DNA from: Metabacillus kandeliae
GTDB taxonomy: Bacteria; Bacillota; Bacilli; Bacillales; Bacillaceae
Direction: 5' to 3'
DNA length: 54,444 bases
Assembly (NCBI RefSeq): GCF_021166585.1
Contig: NZ_JAJOZE010000018.1
Coordinates: 1 to 54,444, forward strand
The position numbers and the translations under genes are program-made. Positions 1-10,690 of the stretch are shown here, piece by piece. The notes under the pieces were generated by a model, which made no database searches, was not told where the DNA came from, and saw only the letters and a program-made list of their open reading frames with translations. Position 1 is the stretch's first letter; each line of letters starts with the position of its first letter.

Positions 1-107
1 ACCCTTTTTAAAATGGGGACAGAGACCACACCCTCAAGACATACACACACCATCCCGCCTCTACATACACTAAACCATAGGCGCTCGCCCAGTTTATTCG
101 AAATTTT

Positions 108-137
108 GTATACAATTCAAGCGATCGGGAGAAACTA
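108..137 (+). promoter_or_regulatory. sigma-F promoter of csfB
   Basis: A -35 GTATA (108-112) is followed after 15 bp by GGAGAAACTA (128-137), which fits the sigma-F -10 pattern GGNNANANTR at every fixed position. The same pattern and spacing precede fin. csfB is a known sigma-F target in B. subtilis, so forespore expression is expected. Confidence 0.72.
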
Positions 138-157
138 AGCAGTATGGAGGTGGGAAG

Positions 158-358
158 ATGAGCAAGGATCAAATGGGAAATCAGCTGGAAAGCTGCATTG
201 TCTGTGAAGAAAAGAAGCCTGAGGGGATTCATCTTTACACGAGTTTTATTTGCCATGAATGTGAAGCGGAAATGGTGCGGACGAAGACAGATGAGCCGAG
301 ATATTCGTATTTTATTGATAAGCTGAAAAGAGTCAAAACCCCTCCCCTTTATTCCTGA
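158..358 (+). CDS. csfB: Anti-sigma-G factor Gin (CsfB)
   Basis: The 66-residue protein has two CxxC pairs, CIVC near residue 13 and CHEC near residue 32, the zinc-knuckle pattern of Gin/CsfB. In the B. subtilis family Gin is made in the forespore under sigma-F and holds sigma-G inactive until engulfment ends; it also restrains sigma-E in the mother cell. The start follows a strong GGAGGT ribosome site at 145-150. A sigma-F promoter lies upstream and a terminator downstream, so the gene is a single transcription unit. Its place just before the yaaO-tmk block matches B. subtilis. Identity rests on length, cysteine pattern and position. Confidence 0.88.
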   Translation: MSKDQMGNQLESCIVCEEKKPEGIHLYTSFICHECEAEMVRTKTDEPRYSYFIDKLKRVKTPPLYS

Positions 359-381
359 TTGCTATTTTTATAGGTTTGATG

Positions 382-405
382 AGGCCCTCGGGGGGTCTTT
401 TTTTT
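382..405 (+). terminator. Rho-independent terminator after csfB
   Basis: The stem AGGCCC/GGGTCT (382-387 with 393-398, one G-U pair) has a 5-nt loop and is followed by a run of eight T. Confidence 0.75.
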
Positions 406-458
406 ATGGAGTTTAGTATCTGCATTTGGTCCCTTAGGATGTTTTCAGCTGCCGCAGT

Positions 459-467
459 TGATATAAT
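459..467 (+). promoter_or_regulatory. Extended -10 promoter candidate for yaaO
   Basis: TGATATAAT combines a perfect TATAAT (462-467) with an upstream TG. No good -35 box is visible. The site lies 55 bp before the chosen yaaO start and could also serve tmk and the genes after it. Confidence 0.4.
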
Positions 468-522
468 TTTGTAGTGCAGGGCAACCTCTGCACAAGTTTG
501 AATAGAAATGGCTGGTGAACAA

Positions 523-1953
523 ATGAATACACCGCTTTTTCATGCGTTAAAAAAGCATGCTTTAAAGCACCCGGTTTCTTTTCATGTGCCGGGTCATAAA
601 TATGGCAATACTTTTAACCGTGAGGGTTATTCCTTTTATAAAGAGCTGCTGAAGCTCGATGCGACAGAGATTACGGGCTTGGATGATCTTCATGATCCGG
701 GCGGTCCGATTTTGGAGGCGATGGAGCTCGCGGCTGATTTTTATGGAGTGAGAAAAACATATTTTCTTGTGAATGGCACGACGGCAGGCAATTTGGCTAT
801 GATTCTGGCTGCGGTGAAGGAAAATGAGGTGGTGCTTGTTCAGCGCAACAGCCATAAATCCATCCTGCATGCATTAGAGCTTGCAGGAGCCTGGCCTGTA
901 TTTTTGAGTCCTGATTATGATGATGGACTGCAGGCAGCTGCTTCAGTGACTGAGAGCGTGATTGCAGAGGCGCTTGAGCTGTATCCGGAAGCAAAGGCAC
1001 TGGTGCTGACGAGTCCGAATTATTACGGAGCTGCGGCTGACTTGTCGGGAATTGTTAAAATGGCGCATGCTAAGAATATTCCAGTGCTTGTGGATGAGGC
1101 GCACGGCGCCCATTTTACGCTTGGCGCTCCTTTTCCGACTTCTGCACTGGAAGCTGGTGCAGATATAGCCGTGCATTCTGCTCACAAGACGCTTCCTGCC
1201 ATGACGATGGGTTCCTATCTTCATTTCAACAGCAGGCTGGTGGATGAGGAGAGAATGGCCTATTATTTAAATGTTCTGCAAAGCAGCAGCCCGTCCTATC
1301 CTATTATGGCTTCGCTTGATCTTGCCCGTGCGTACCTGCAGGAAATCAAAGAAGCGGGACGGCTTCCAGGCATACTGGCAGCTGTACATCAAACAAGAGA
1401 GGATCTCGCAAGACTGCCGGGCCTATCCTTAATGAAGCCGGCACTTCCTAATTTAAAGGCCGACCCGTTAAAGGCTGCGGTGAAGTCTGTGAGAGGCTTG
1501 AGCGGCTTTCGTGTTCAGGAGATCTTTGAGGATTCCGGTTTTTACGGAGAGCTTGCTGAACAGGGGCATTTTCTCTTAGTCCTCCCGCTGGATGAGTGGA
1601 ATCCTTTTGACGAAAGGTATGGTATACTATGGGAAAACCTATCGCAGGAAAAGGGCAGTGGGAAAGAGGCCGACCCGCTGGCGCCATCTGTTTCAGGTGA
1701 TGCAATTTCTCCATTGCCGGTTTCATACGCCGGACTGAAAAAGAGGAAGGTGAAGGTGCTTCCTTTTCACATGGCGGCTGGCAGGCTGAGTGCTGAGGCT
1801 GTTGTTCCTTATCCTCCCGGTATTCCGCTATTAGCGAGGGGAGAAGTGGTCAATCCTGATCATTTAAGGCAGGCAGAAAGGCTTATGGAGCATGGGACAC
1901 AGCTTCAGGGCGGCAGGCATTTAGCGGAAAAGCGGCTGGCTGTCTACGAATAA
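523..1953 (+). CDS. yaaO: Orn/Lys/Arg decarboxylase family protein YaaO
   Basis: This 476-residue protein belongs to the fold-type I PLP-dependent basic amino acid decarboxylases. The N-terminal FHVPGHK motif is typical of the family. DEAHGAHF supplies the aspartate that contacts the PLP ring nitrogen, and SAHKTLPAMT carries the PLP-binding lysine. The C-terminal domain is the small Orn/Lys/Arg decarboxylase C domain. Substrate (lysine, arginine or ornithine) cannot be read from sequence. An in-frame ATG lies 15 bp upstream (508); I prefer 523 because GGTGA sits just before it and MNTPLF resembles family starts. The gene precedes tmk as in B. subtilis. It is shorter than the inducible enterobacterial enzymes, which carry an extra N-terminal wing domain. 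Confidence 0.87.
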   Translation: MNTPLFHALKKHALKHPVSFHVPGHKYGNTFNREGYSFYKELLKLDATEITGLDDLHDPGGPILEAMELAADFYGVRKTYFLVNGTTAGNLAMILAAVKENEVVLVQRNSHKSILHALELAGAWPVFLSPDYDDGLQAAASVTESVIAEALELYPEAKALVLTSPNYYGAAADLSGIVKMAHAKNIPVLVDEAHGAHFTLGAPFPTSALEAGADIAVHSAHKTLPAMTMGSYLHFNSRLVDEERMAYYLNVLQSSSPSYPIMASLDLARAYLQEIKEAGRLPGILAAVHQTREDLARLPGLSLMKPALPNLKADPLKAAVKSVRGLSGFRVQEIFEDSGFYGELAEQGHFLLVLPLDEWNPFDERYGILWENLSQEKGSGKEADPLAPSVSGDAISPLPVSYAGLKKRKVKVLPFHMAAGRLSAEAVVPYPPGIPLLARGEVVNPDHLRQAERLMEHGTQLQGGRHLAEKRLAVYE

Positions 1954-2012
1954 GTACTGATTACTGATGCCTGTATCAGATGAAAAAGGCTAACATAGAA
2001 AAGGTGATGTTT

Positions 2013-2657
2013 TTGAAGGGCTGTTTTATTACGTTTGAGGGGCCTGAAGGGGCCGGTAAAACAACAGTACTTAAGCTTGCTGCAAGCAGGCTTGAGGAAA
2101 TGGGCATTGAAACTTTAACAACGAGAGAGCCTGGCGGGATAAAAATTGCCGAGCAAATCCGGTCTGTTATTTTAAATAAAGAAAATACGGAAATGGATCC
2201 CCGTACAGAGGCTCTTCTATATGCGGCAGCACGCGGCCAGCATATGGCTGAAAAGGTGATTCCAGCCTTAAACGAAGGCAGAACGGTTTTATGCGACCGG
2301 TTTATTGACAGCTCGCTTGCTTATCAGGGGCATGCAAGAGGTCTTGGCATTGATGAGGTGCTTGGCATCAATATGTTCGCAACAAGCCATGTGATGCCGG
2401 ATGCAACGATTTATTTTGATCTTGACCCGGAAACAGGACTTGAGCGGATCAGCAAAAACGAGGACAGGGAAATCAATCGCCTTGATCTGGAGAAAAGAGA
2501 ATTTCATGAAAAGGTTCAGCAGGGGTACAAGGAAGTGCTTGAACGCTTCCATGGCCGCATCAAAACAGTTGATGCCTCTAAATCTCTTGAAGAAGTAACA
2601 GAGGATGTTGTGGAAATTTTATTGAAAGTCATCCCTGGATCTTTAAACCATTCTTAA
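2013..2657 (+). CDS. tmk: Thymidylate kinase
   Basis: Thymidylate kinase phosphorylates dTMP to dTDP in the cytosol for dTTP supply. The 214-residue protein starts with [14 protein letters not shown], the Walker A loop at about residues 10-18. It also has TREPGG and the [12 protein letters not shown] motif (DRY/F type) near residue 98. A TTG start at 2013 is chosen: AAGGTG (2001-2006) is six bases before it, whereas the in-frame ATG at 2007 abuts that ribosome site. The resulting N-terminus matches the family. The gene begins a run of replication and signalling genes (darA, yaaR, holB, ricT, yabA) conserved in Bacillaceae. Confidence 0.95.
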   Translation: MKGCFITFEGPEGAGKTTVLKLAASRLEEMGIETLTTREPGGIKIAEQIRSVILNKENTEMDPRTEALLYAAARGQHMAEKVIPALNEGRTVLCDRFIDSSLAYQGHARGLGIDEVLGINMFATSHVMPDATIYFDLDPETGLERISKNEDREINRLDLEKREFHEKVQQGYKEVLERFHGRIKTVDASKSLEEVTEDVVEILLKVIPGSLNHS

Positions 2658-2671
2658 TATGTCTAAAATAA

Positions 2672-3031
<360 letters not shown>

Positions 3032-3043
3032 AGGTGACAGGAA

Positions 3044-3481
3044 ATGAAAATAAATCAGGACCTGCGGACAGGCCTGGAGTCGAGAATTCCTCAGCAGGGC
3101 AATGCTGCCCCGGCGAGAGGCTTCCATGAGGCAGTCCAAAAGCAGGAAAACAAGCTGCAGATACAGCAGCTGAATAAATTGATCGGTGATCTGGAGACAG
3201 CGGGCGCAAAGCTGTCGAAGTCGAGGAACTTTAGCGATCTGGCAAAATTCAAAGGAATAGTAAAGCGGTTTATTAATGAAGCTGTCGATTACGGCCTGAA
3301 TCTGAAGCAGTCCCGCAGCTGGGATTTTTCAGGAAATGGACGGTCTCTGAATGTCGTCCAGCAGGTTGACAGAAAACTGATTGATTTAACAGATGAAGTG
3401 GTTAATAAAGAAAAAGGCAGTCTTGATATTTTGGCGAAAGTCGGCGAAATAAAAGGATTGCTCATTAACTTATATACTTAG
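3044..3481 (+). CDS. yaaR: YaaR family protein (DUF327)
   Basis: The 145-residue, mostly helical, charged protein matches YaaR (DUF327) by length, by the C-terminal pattern DEVVNKEKGSLDILAKVGEIKGLLINLYT (shown in part: LDILAKVGEIKG) and by position between darA and holB. Its function is unknown. There is no signal peptide or membrane segment. It starts 12 bp after darA behind an AGGTGACAGGAA ribosome site and ends 12 bp before holB, so it is very likely co-transcribed with them. Confidence 0.85.
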   Translation: MKINQDLRTGLESRIPQQGNAAPARGFHEAVQKQENKLQIQQLNKLIGDLETAGAKLSKSRNFSDLAKFKGIVKRFINEAVDYGLNLKQSRSWDFSGNGRSLNVVQQVDRKLIDLTDEVVNKEKGSLDILAKVGEIKGLLINLYT

Positions 3482-3493
3482 AGAGTGATGGCA

Positions 3494-4486
3494 ATGAATA
3501 AAACATGGGATGAACTTGCCGGCTACCAGCCAAGAGTGCTTAAGCTGCTTGCAAACAGCATTTCCAAGAAGCGTCTTGCTCACGCTTACCTTTTTGAAGG
3601 AAAAAAAGGGACTGGAAAAAAAGAGGTCAGCCTGCTCCTTGCCAAAAGTACATTTTGCGAAAATCTGGATGGCTTTAAGCCGTGCGGCCATTGCCGCAAT
3701 TGCAGGAGGATTGATTCCGGCAATCATCCGGATGTTCATTATATAGAACCTGATGGCCTTTCCATTAAAAAGAAGCAAATACAGGAGCTTCAGGAGGAAT
3801 TTTCCAAAACAGGCGTTGAATCCAACAAGAAGGTGTACATTATATCCCAAGCGGATAAAATGACAGTTAATGCGGCCAACAGCCTGCTGAAGTTTCTTGA
3901 AGAGCCCAATCGGGAAACGATGGCACTCCTTCTTACAGAACAGGTTCATCAGATTTTGAATACCATTCTTTCGAGGTGCCAGACACTTTCTTTTCACCCG
4001 CTTCCTTCCCAGACGATCCGGAATGAGCTGGTGAAAAGCGGAGTTCCGCTGCATCTCGCAGGAATTGCATCCCAGCTTACGAATAATCTGGAAGATGCCA
4101 TCGAATTAAGTCGAAATGATTGGTTTGCAGAAGCCCGATCGAAAGTGATAAAATTGTATGAAGCTTTATTATCACGTAAAGATCAGGCAATCATTTATGT
4201 CCACACGCAATGGATGCCGTTTTTCACAGATAAAGACCTTCAAGAGCGGGGACTAGATTTGCTTCTATATTTATATAAAGATGTCATATCCATTCAAGTT
4301 GGACAAGAAGATGCTGCTGTGTATAAAGACCAGATGGAGTCTTTGCGCCAGCATGCCCTGCAGATTACGCAGCAGTCAGCTGCCGGGCACATCGAAACCA
4401 TTTTGGAAGCTAAGAAAAAGCTTCAGTCCAACGTAAACCCGCAGCTCTTGATGGAACAATTGGTTTTAACGCTGCAGGAGGGATAA
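3494..4486 (+). CDS. holB: DNA polymerase III subunit delta prime
   Basis: Delta prime is part of the clamp loader that places the sliding clamp on primed DNA. The 330-residue protein has an AAA+ fold with GKKGTGKKE near residue 37, a zinc-binding cluster (CGHC, CRRI and an upstream Cys) near residues 55-70, and the sensor region NSLLKFLEEP. The helical C-terminal region is the clamp-loader collar. The reading frame opens upstream with GTG at 3485 and ATG at 3488. ATG 3494 has the best spacing from GAGAG. Confidence 0.93.
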   Translation: MNKTWDELAGYQPRVLKLLANSISKKRLAHAYLFEGKKGTGKKEVSLLLAKSTFCENLDGFKPCGHCRNCRRIDSGNHPDVHYIEPDGLSIKKKQIQELQEEFSKTGVESNKKVYIISQADKMTVNAANSLLKFLEEPNRETMALLLTEQVHQILNTILSRCQTLSFHPLPSQTIRNELVKSGVPLHLAGIASQLTNNLEDAIELSRNDWFAEARSKVIKLYEALLSRKDQAIIYVHTQWMPFFTDKDLQERGLDLLLYLYKDVISIQVGQEDAAVYKDQMESLRQHALQITQQSAAGHIETILEAKKKLQSNVNPQLLMEQLVLTLQEG

Positions 4487-4488
4487 CC

Positions 4489-5316
4489 TTGTATAAAGTA
4501 GTAGGCGTCCGTTTTAAGAAAGCGGGCAAAATATATTACTTCGATCCGAATGGATTTCAAATAGAAAACAGCGATTTTGTTATCGTTGAAACAGTCAGAG
4601 GCATTGAGTTTGGAAAGGTCGTCATTAGCGAAAAGCAGGTAGGCGAGAATGATATTGTGCTTCCGCTGAAAAAGGTGCTTCGCGTCGCTGATGCAAAAGA
4701 CCGCCTTATAGTAGAAGAAAATCAACAGGCTGCAAAGGATGCGTATGAAGTCTGCCAGCAGAAGGTTGCTCAGCATGGACTGGATATGAAGCTGGTTGAT
4801 GTAGAGTACACCTTTGACCGCAACAAAGTCATTTTTTACTTTACGGCTGACGGGCGCGTTGACTTCCGCGAGCTTGTAAAGGATCTTGCCTCCATCTTTA
4901 AGACACGGATTGAATTAAGACAAATCGGTGTCCGCGACGAAGCAAAGATGCTTGGGGGAATCGGTCCCTGCGGCAGAATGCTTTGCTGCTCCACCTTCCT
5001 TGGGGACTTTGAGCCAGTTTCCATTAAGATGGCCAAGGACCAAAATCTTTCTCTTAATCCTACAAAAATATCCGGTCTGTGCGGAAGGCTTATGTGCTGC
5101 CTGAAATATGAAAATGACGAGTACGAGTCAGCCAAAGAGCTGCTGCCAGATGTAGGAGAAATGATTGGAACTCCGAACGGCCGAGGCAAAGTTGTCGGGC
5201 TTAATATTCTGGAGCGCATTCTCCAGGTTCAGCTGCTGGATAAGGATTATACAGTAGAATTTAACTGGGATGAATTGAATCAGGAAGGCGCCGTTCCCAT
5301 GCAGTCCACAGAATGA
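4489..5316 (+). CDS. ricT: PSP1-domain protein RicT (YaaT)
   Basis: RicT works with RicA and RicF in the Y-complex, which directs RNase Y mRNA maturation and affects competence, biofilm formation and sporulation in B. subtilis. The 275-residue protein shows the PSP1 core and the diagnostic cysteine-rich stretch: [14 protein letters not shown] near residue 160 and [13 protein letters not shown] near residue 195. These cysteines bind Fe-S clusters in the B. subtilis complex. The start is TTG, placed just after the holB stop behind GGAGGG. The N-terminus [10 protein letters not shown] matches the family. Confidence 0.93.
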   Translation: MYKVVGVRFKKAGKIYYFDPNGFQIENSDFVIVETVRGIEFGKVVISEKQVGENDIVLPLKKVLRVADAKDRLIVEENQQAAKDAYEVCQQKVAQHGLDMKLVDVEYTFDRNKVIFYFTADGRVDFRELVKDLASIFKTRIELRQIGVRDEAKMLGGIGPCGRMLCCSTFLGDFEPVSIKMAKDQNLSLNPTKISGLCGRLMCCLKYENDEYESAKELLPDVGEMIGTPNGRGKVVGLNILERILQVQLLDKDYTVEFNWDELNQEGAVPMQSTE

Positions 5317-5326
5317 GGTGGAAATC

Positions 5327-5701
5327 TTGGAGAAAAAAGAAATCTTCGAATCTTTCAGCAGTATGGAAGAGCAAATTGGCTCTCTGTATGGACAGCTTGG
5401 AGAAATGAAGCAGCATATTGCAGAACTGATCGAAGAAAACCATGCACTAACGATTGAAAATCAAAATTTAAGGCGCAGAATGGAAGCTATGGCTGCACCC
5501 TTTACAAAATCCCTTAAAGGTCAGTCGAAGGACAAGGGAAAAGGGGCGGAGCCTAAAGAAGCGGTCATTGATATTGGTGAGGGGTATGATAACCTCGCCA
5601 GACTTTATCAGGAAGGCTTTCATATTTGCAACATTCACTACGGCAGCCTTCGAAAAGATGGCGATTGCCTCTTTTGCCTGTCATTTTTGAACAAGAAATA
5701 G
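5327..5701 (+). CDS. yabA: Replication initiation control protein YabA
   Basis: YabA bridges DnaA and DnaN to limit over-initiation. The 124-residue protein has an N-terminal leucine-zipper-like coiled coil (residues about 5-60), a variable linker, and a C-terminal zinc-binding domain with HICNIHYG and [15 protein letters not shown] start at 5327 lies five bases after AGGTGG. The in-frame GTG at 5318 overlaps that ribosome site and is rejected. The gene follows ricT by 10 bp and ends with a terminator, closing the replication block. Confidence 0.93.
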   Translation: MEKKEIFESFSSMEEQIGSLYGQLGEMKQHIAELIEENHALTIENQNLRRRMEAMAAPFTKSLKGQSKDKGKGAEPKEAVIDIGEGYDNLARLYQEGFHICNIHYGSLRKDGDCLFCLSFLNKK

Positions 5702-5709
5702 CAGCACCC

Positions 5710-5738
5710 GGCTTCCTTGCTTATGGGAAGCCTTTTTT
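5710..5738 (+). terminator. Terminator after yabA
   Basis: The stem GGCTTCC/GGAAGCC (5710-5716 with 5726-5732) is followed by six T. It closes the tmk-yabA transcription unit. Confidence 0.85.
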
Positions 5739-5780
5739 ATGGAGAAATTAGAAATACAATAGAAGGAGTTAGTTTTCAAC

Positions 5781-6527
5781 ATGATTGAATTGACCGGAGA
5801 TGAAAGGCTGGACTATTTATTAGCGGAGGATTTGCGGATTGTGCAAAGCCCATCTGTTTTTGCTTTTTCACTGGATGCGGTCCTGCTGTCTAAATTTGCA
5901 TATTTGCCGATTCGAAAAGGGAATATCGTTGATCTTTGTTCCGGCAACGGCGTCATCCCGCTCCTGATCAGTACAAGAACGAATGCTTCCATCACAGGGG
6001 TTGAGATTCAGGAAAGGCTGTACGGAATGGCTGTGAAAAGCATCCGCTACAACAGGCTGGAAGAACAGATCAGTATGGTGCACGGTGATTTGAAGGATAT
6101 GCCGAAGGAGCTCGGTTACGGGAAATTTGATGTGGTGACGTGCAATCCTCCTTATTTTAAAACCCCTAATAAAAGAGAAATGAACGCAAATGATCATTTG
6201 GCCATCGCCAGGCATGAAATTTTCTGCACATTGGAAGATGTGGTAAGGGTAAGCAGCCAGCTGCTTAAAATCGGGGGCAAAGCAGCATTTGTCCATCGGC
6301 CTGGGCGTTTAATTGATATTATAGAATTGATGAGGCAATATCGCCTTGAGCCAAAGCGCATTCAATTTGTATACCCGAGGCAGGGGAAGGAAGCGAACAC
6401 TTTATTAATAGAAGGAATAAAGGGCGGACAGCCTGATTTAAAGATTTTGCCTCCGCTTTATGTGTATGATAGCGCCGGAGAATATACAGAAGAGGTGCGG
6501 CACATTCTGTATGGAGAGAAAGAGTAA
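5781..6527 (+). CDS. yabB: tRNA1(Val) A37 N6-methyltransferase TrmN6-like (YabB)
   Basis: The 248-residue protein is a Rossmann-fold SAM-dependent methyltransferase. It has motif [11 protein letters not shown] at residues 51-60 and the N6-adenine catalytic motif NPPY within CNPPYFK at 121-127. The family includes E. coli TrmN6, which modifies A37 of tRNA1(Val). The exact tRNA substrate here is inferred. In B. subtilis a GIY-YIG gene (yazA) follows; here rsmI starts 13 bp downstream, so yazA is missing. Confidence 0.85.
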   Translation: MIELTGDERLDYLLAEDLRIVQSPSVFAFSLDAVLLSKFAYLPIRKGNIVDLCSGNGVIPLLISTRTNASITGVEIQERLYGMAVKSIRYNRLEEQISMVHGDLKDMPKELGYGKFDVVTCNPPYFKTPNKREMNANDHLAIARHEIFCTLEDVVRVSSQLLKIGGKAAFVHRPGRLIDIIELMRQYRLEPKRIQFVYPRQGKEANTLLIEGIKGGQPDLKILPPLYVYDSAGEYTEEVRHILYGEKE

Positions 6528-6540
6528 AGGAGGGCATGGG

Positions 6541-7413
6541 ATGCAGACACAGCAAAGCTTTAAAGACAGCGGTTCTTTAGGAAAGCTCTACCTCATACCG
6601 ACCCCGATAGGAAATCTTGAGGACATGACCTTCCGAGCCATCAATATGTTAAAAGAAGCGGATTTGATTGCAGCTGAAGATACCAGGCAGACAAAGAAAC
6701 TCTGCAACTACTTTGAAATTAACACGCCGCTTACGAGCCACCATGAACACAACAAAGAAAGCAGCAGCCATAAGCTGCTGAATTTATTAAGAGAAGGAAA
6801 AACAATTGCAGTTGTGAGTGATGCCGGAATGCCGACAATTTCAGACCCTGGCAGCGAGCTTGTACGGGATGCTGTAATGGAAGGCATTACAGTTGTGCCG
6901 CTGCCTGGTGCCAATGCGGCGCTTACCGCACTGATTGCTTCCGGGATCACTCCTCAGCCGTTCCTTTTTTATGGGTTTTTGGAAAGGCAGAAAAAGGAGA
7001 AGAAAAAAGAACTGGAAGAGCTGAAGCATTACAGGGAAACGCTGATTTTTTATGAGTCACCCCATCGTCTCAAAGAAACGCTTCGTGTAATGGCGGAAAT
7101 CTTTGGCGACCGGCAAGTGTCTCTCAGCAGGGAACTGACAAAGAAATTCGAGGAGTTTATCAGAGGCTCGCTTCAGGAAGTGTTGGTATGGGCGGAAGAA
7201 AACGAAGCAAGAGGAGAGTTTTGCCTTGTCGTTGAAGGAACAAAAGAGGTCCGTGAGGTCGTGGATGAAGCATGGTGGAGCGAACTGGCCATACGGGAGC
7301 ATGTAGAGGCTTATATAGAAAAGGGGCATTCCTCCAAAGAGGCCATTAAACTTGCTGCCTCAGACAGGGGTATGCAAAAACGCGACGTTTATCAGGCTTA
7401 CCATATCGATTGA
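6541..7413 (+). CDS. rsmI: 16S rRNA (cytidine-1402-2'-O) methyltransferase
   Basis: RsmI 2'-O-methylates C1402 in the 16S rRNA decoding centre. The 290-residue protein belongs to the tetrapyrrole (corrin/porphyrin) methylase fold family. It shows LYLIPTPIGNLEDMT near the start, AAEDTRQTKKL, SDAGMPTISDPG, and PLPGANAALTALIASG. The reading frame extends upstream to 6460, but ATG 6541 follows AAAGGAGGG and gives the family N-terminus. It is co-directional with yabB and probably co-transcribed. Confidence 0.94.
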   Translation: MQTQQSFKDSGSLGKLYLIPTPIGNLEDMTFRAINMLKEADLIAAEDTRQTKKLCNYFEINTPLTSHHEHNKESSSHKLLNLLREGKTIAVVSDAGMPTISDPGSELVRDAVMEGITVVPLPGANAALTALIASGITPQPFLFYGFLERQKKEKKKELEELKHYRETLIFYESPHRLKETLRVMAEIFGDRQVSLSRELTKKFEEFIRGSLQEVLVWAEENEARGEFCLVVEGTKEVREVVDEAWWSELAIREHVEAYIEKGHSSKEAIKLAASDRGMQKRDVYQAYHID

Positions 7414-7517
7414 TCAGGCAAAAGAAAAGCGACAGCAGCTCAGATCGGACCTAGCGGCTGATTTAATTTCTTACAATCAGCTATCGAAGTAAACTTATAA
7501 ATTCTGATCTTAAAATA

Positions 7518-7698
7518 CTCTGTTAAAGAAGAATGCTGATTTTTACGCACCTGTTGATCTACGTTCCAGGCGGGAGACTCCTGCGGGAGCAGCGGGACAG
7601 GTGAGACCCCAGAGGCGCTAAAGCGCCGAGGAGGCTCACCGCCCGCCCCGCGGAAAGCGGACGCCTGCAACGAAAATCAACAGCCAAATTTAACAGAG
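7518..7698. repeat. Dispersed repeat R1, copy 1 (181 bp, MITE-like)
   Basis: The element has terminal inverted repeats CTCTGTTAAA (7518-7527) and TTTAACAGAG (7689-7698). A second nested pair, CTGTTGAT and ATCAACAG, lies inside them. The GC-rich centre shares 44 identical bases (7567-7610) with copy 2 at 10737-10780. It encodes no transposase. It lies between the convergent rsmI and abrB genes. Similar sequences are, from memory, widespread in Bacillaceae intergenic DNA. Confidence 0.85.
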
Positions 7699-7706
7699 CC
7701 CAAAAT

Positions 7707-7736
7707 AAAAACCCCTCCGCTGCCGGAGGGGTTTTT
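7707..7736. terminator. Bidirectional terminator between rsmI and abrB
   Basis: ACCCCTCCG/CGGAGGGGT (7711-7719 with 7724-7732) has T-rich flanks in both directions: TTTTT on the plus strand and TTTTATTTT on the minus strand. It probably ends abrB and stops read-through from rsmI. Confidence 0.85.
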
Positions 7737-7744
7737 CATGACAA

Positions 7745-8026
7745 TTATTTTGTTTGAAATTGGTTCTGAATTTCTTTAATAATTTGTTCTGCGCCTTCTT
7801 TGCTAAGAACCAATTTACCGTTCGCTAAAGAAAGGTTGTCGTCAGAAACTTCACCAGTTACCTGGCAAGTCATGTTTGGTTTGTATTTTTTCAAGATGAT
7901 TTTTTCATCGTCTACATAAATTTCCAAAGCGTCTTTTTCAGCAATGCCCAGTGTTCTGCGCAATTCGATTGGAATAACTACGCGTCCTAGTTCGTCAACT
8001 TTCCGTACAATACCTGTAGATTTCAT
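7745..8026 (-). CDS. abrB: Transition state regulator AbrB
   Basis: AbrB is a DNA-binding repressor of post-exponential genes (biofilm, sporulation, competence, antibiotics). The 93-residue protein has the swapped-hairpin AbrB DNA-binding domain (KSTGIVRKVDELGRVVIPIE at residues 2-21) and a C-terminal multimerisation domain. The conserved Cys54 is present. It is the only minus-strand gene in the window, divergent from metS. Its ribosome site is GGAGGAGA. The promoter carries twin Spo0A boxes, so repression by Spo0A~P at sporulation onset is expected. The same N-terminal fold recurs in spoVT at 27.9 kb. Confidence 0.95.
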   Translation of the reverse strand: MKSTGIVRKVDELGRVVIPIELRRTLGIAEKDALEIYVDDEKIILKKYKPNMTCQVTGEVSDDNLSLANGKLVLSKEGAEQIIKEIQNQFQTK

Positions 8027-8077
8027 CGTTTCAATCTCCTCCCAGTTTAACCTTCTCTATGTTGTTTTTCTTTTAAC

Positions 8078-8094
8078 TTCGTCATTTTTCGACA
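8078..8094 (-). promoter_or_regulatory. Spo0A boxes in the abrB leader
   Basis: On the minus strand TGTCGAA (8088-8094) and TGACGAA (8078-8084) occur 10 bp apart. They match the tandem Spo0A-box arrangement downstream of the B. subtilis abrB promoter. Confidence 0.82.
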
Positions 8095-8112
8095 AAATTT
8101 ACTTGCTTCATT

Positions 8113-8141
8113 AGCATATCAGTGTTTCCAAAATACGTCAA
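8113..8141 (-). promoter_or_regulatory. Sigma-A promoter of abrB
   Basis: On the minus strand TTGACG (8136-8141) and TATGCT (8113-8118) are separated by 17 bp. The expected start site lies just upstream of the Spo0A boxes. Confidence 0.75.
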
Positions 8142-8428
8142 TATTTTTACTTGAGATAATGTAAAGATAGGACGACGAAATCAAGAAAGTCTTGATAGCA
8201 TAGGCTTCTTTCTACTTAAGTACCCACAAAAATAGGAAAATAAACCTAAAAAAGGCAGCGGAATATTATCAGGGTGATAACTTTTCCTAGATTGGTGTTA
8301 TGGTCAGTATAAACAACATTCGACATATTTCAACATGATTCTTGTAAAAGGGATCATTTGGTACAATTGGCAGCATTATATTATTCCGCGCAGCTTTGAA
8401 TTTTTTGTCCATAGTCTGGTATATTTTC
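8142..8428. other. Intergenic region between the abrB and metS promoters
   Basis: No coding region is supported in these 287 bp. The sequence is AT-rich. It holds an extra Spo0A-box-like TTCGACA at 8319-8325, a TTATCAGGGTGATAA palindrome around 8267-8281, and further TATATTA-type words without well-placed -35 boxes. Confidence 0.5.
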
Positions 8429-8456
8429 TTGATATTGAAGGCTAAGATGGTATCAT
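8429..8456 (+). promoter_or_regulatory. Promoter candidate for metS
   Basis: TTGATA (8429-8434) and TATCAT (8451-8456) are 16 bp apart. The start site would be near 8463, giving a leader of about 185 nt before metS. Confidence 0.45.
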
Positions 8457-8467
8457 AATTATAGAAA

Positions 8468-10627
<2,160 letters not shown>

Positions 10628-10635
10628 ATTGTCGA

Positions 10636-10680
10636 AAGAGGTGTTTCACGTGTAACATTCTGGTGAACGCCTCTTTTTTT
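10636..10680 (+). terminator. Terminator after metS
   Basis: A long stem, AAGAGGTGTTTCAC (10636-10649) with GTGAACGCCTCTT (10663-10675), is followed by a T run. Confidence 0.88.
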
Positions 10681-10690
10681 ATGTGCAAAT

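Noticed and set aside
8-256. 82-codon minus-strand open frame over csfB
   Set aside because: It is antisense to csfB and its sigma-F promoter, without ribosome site or recognisable domain.
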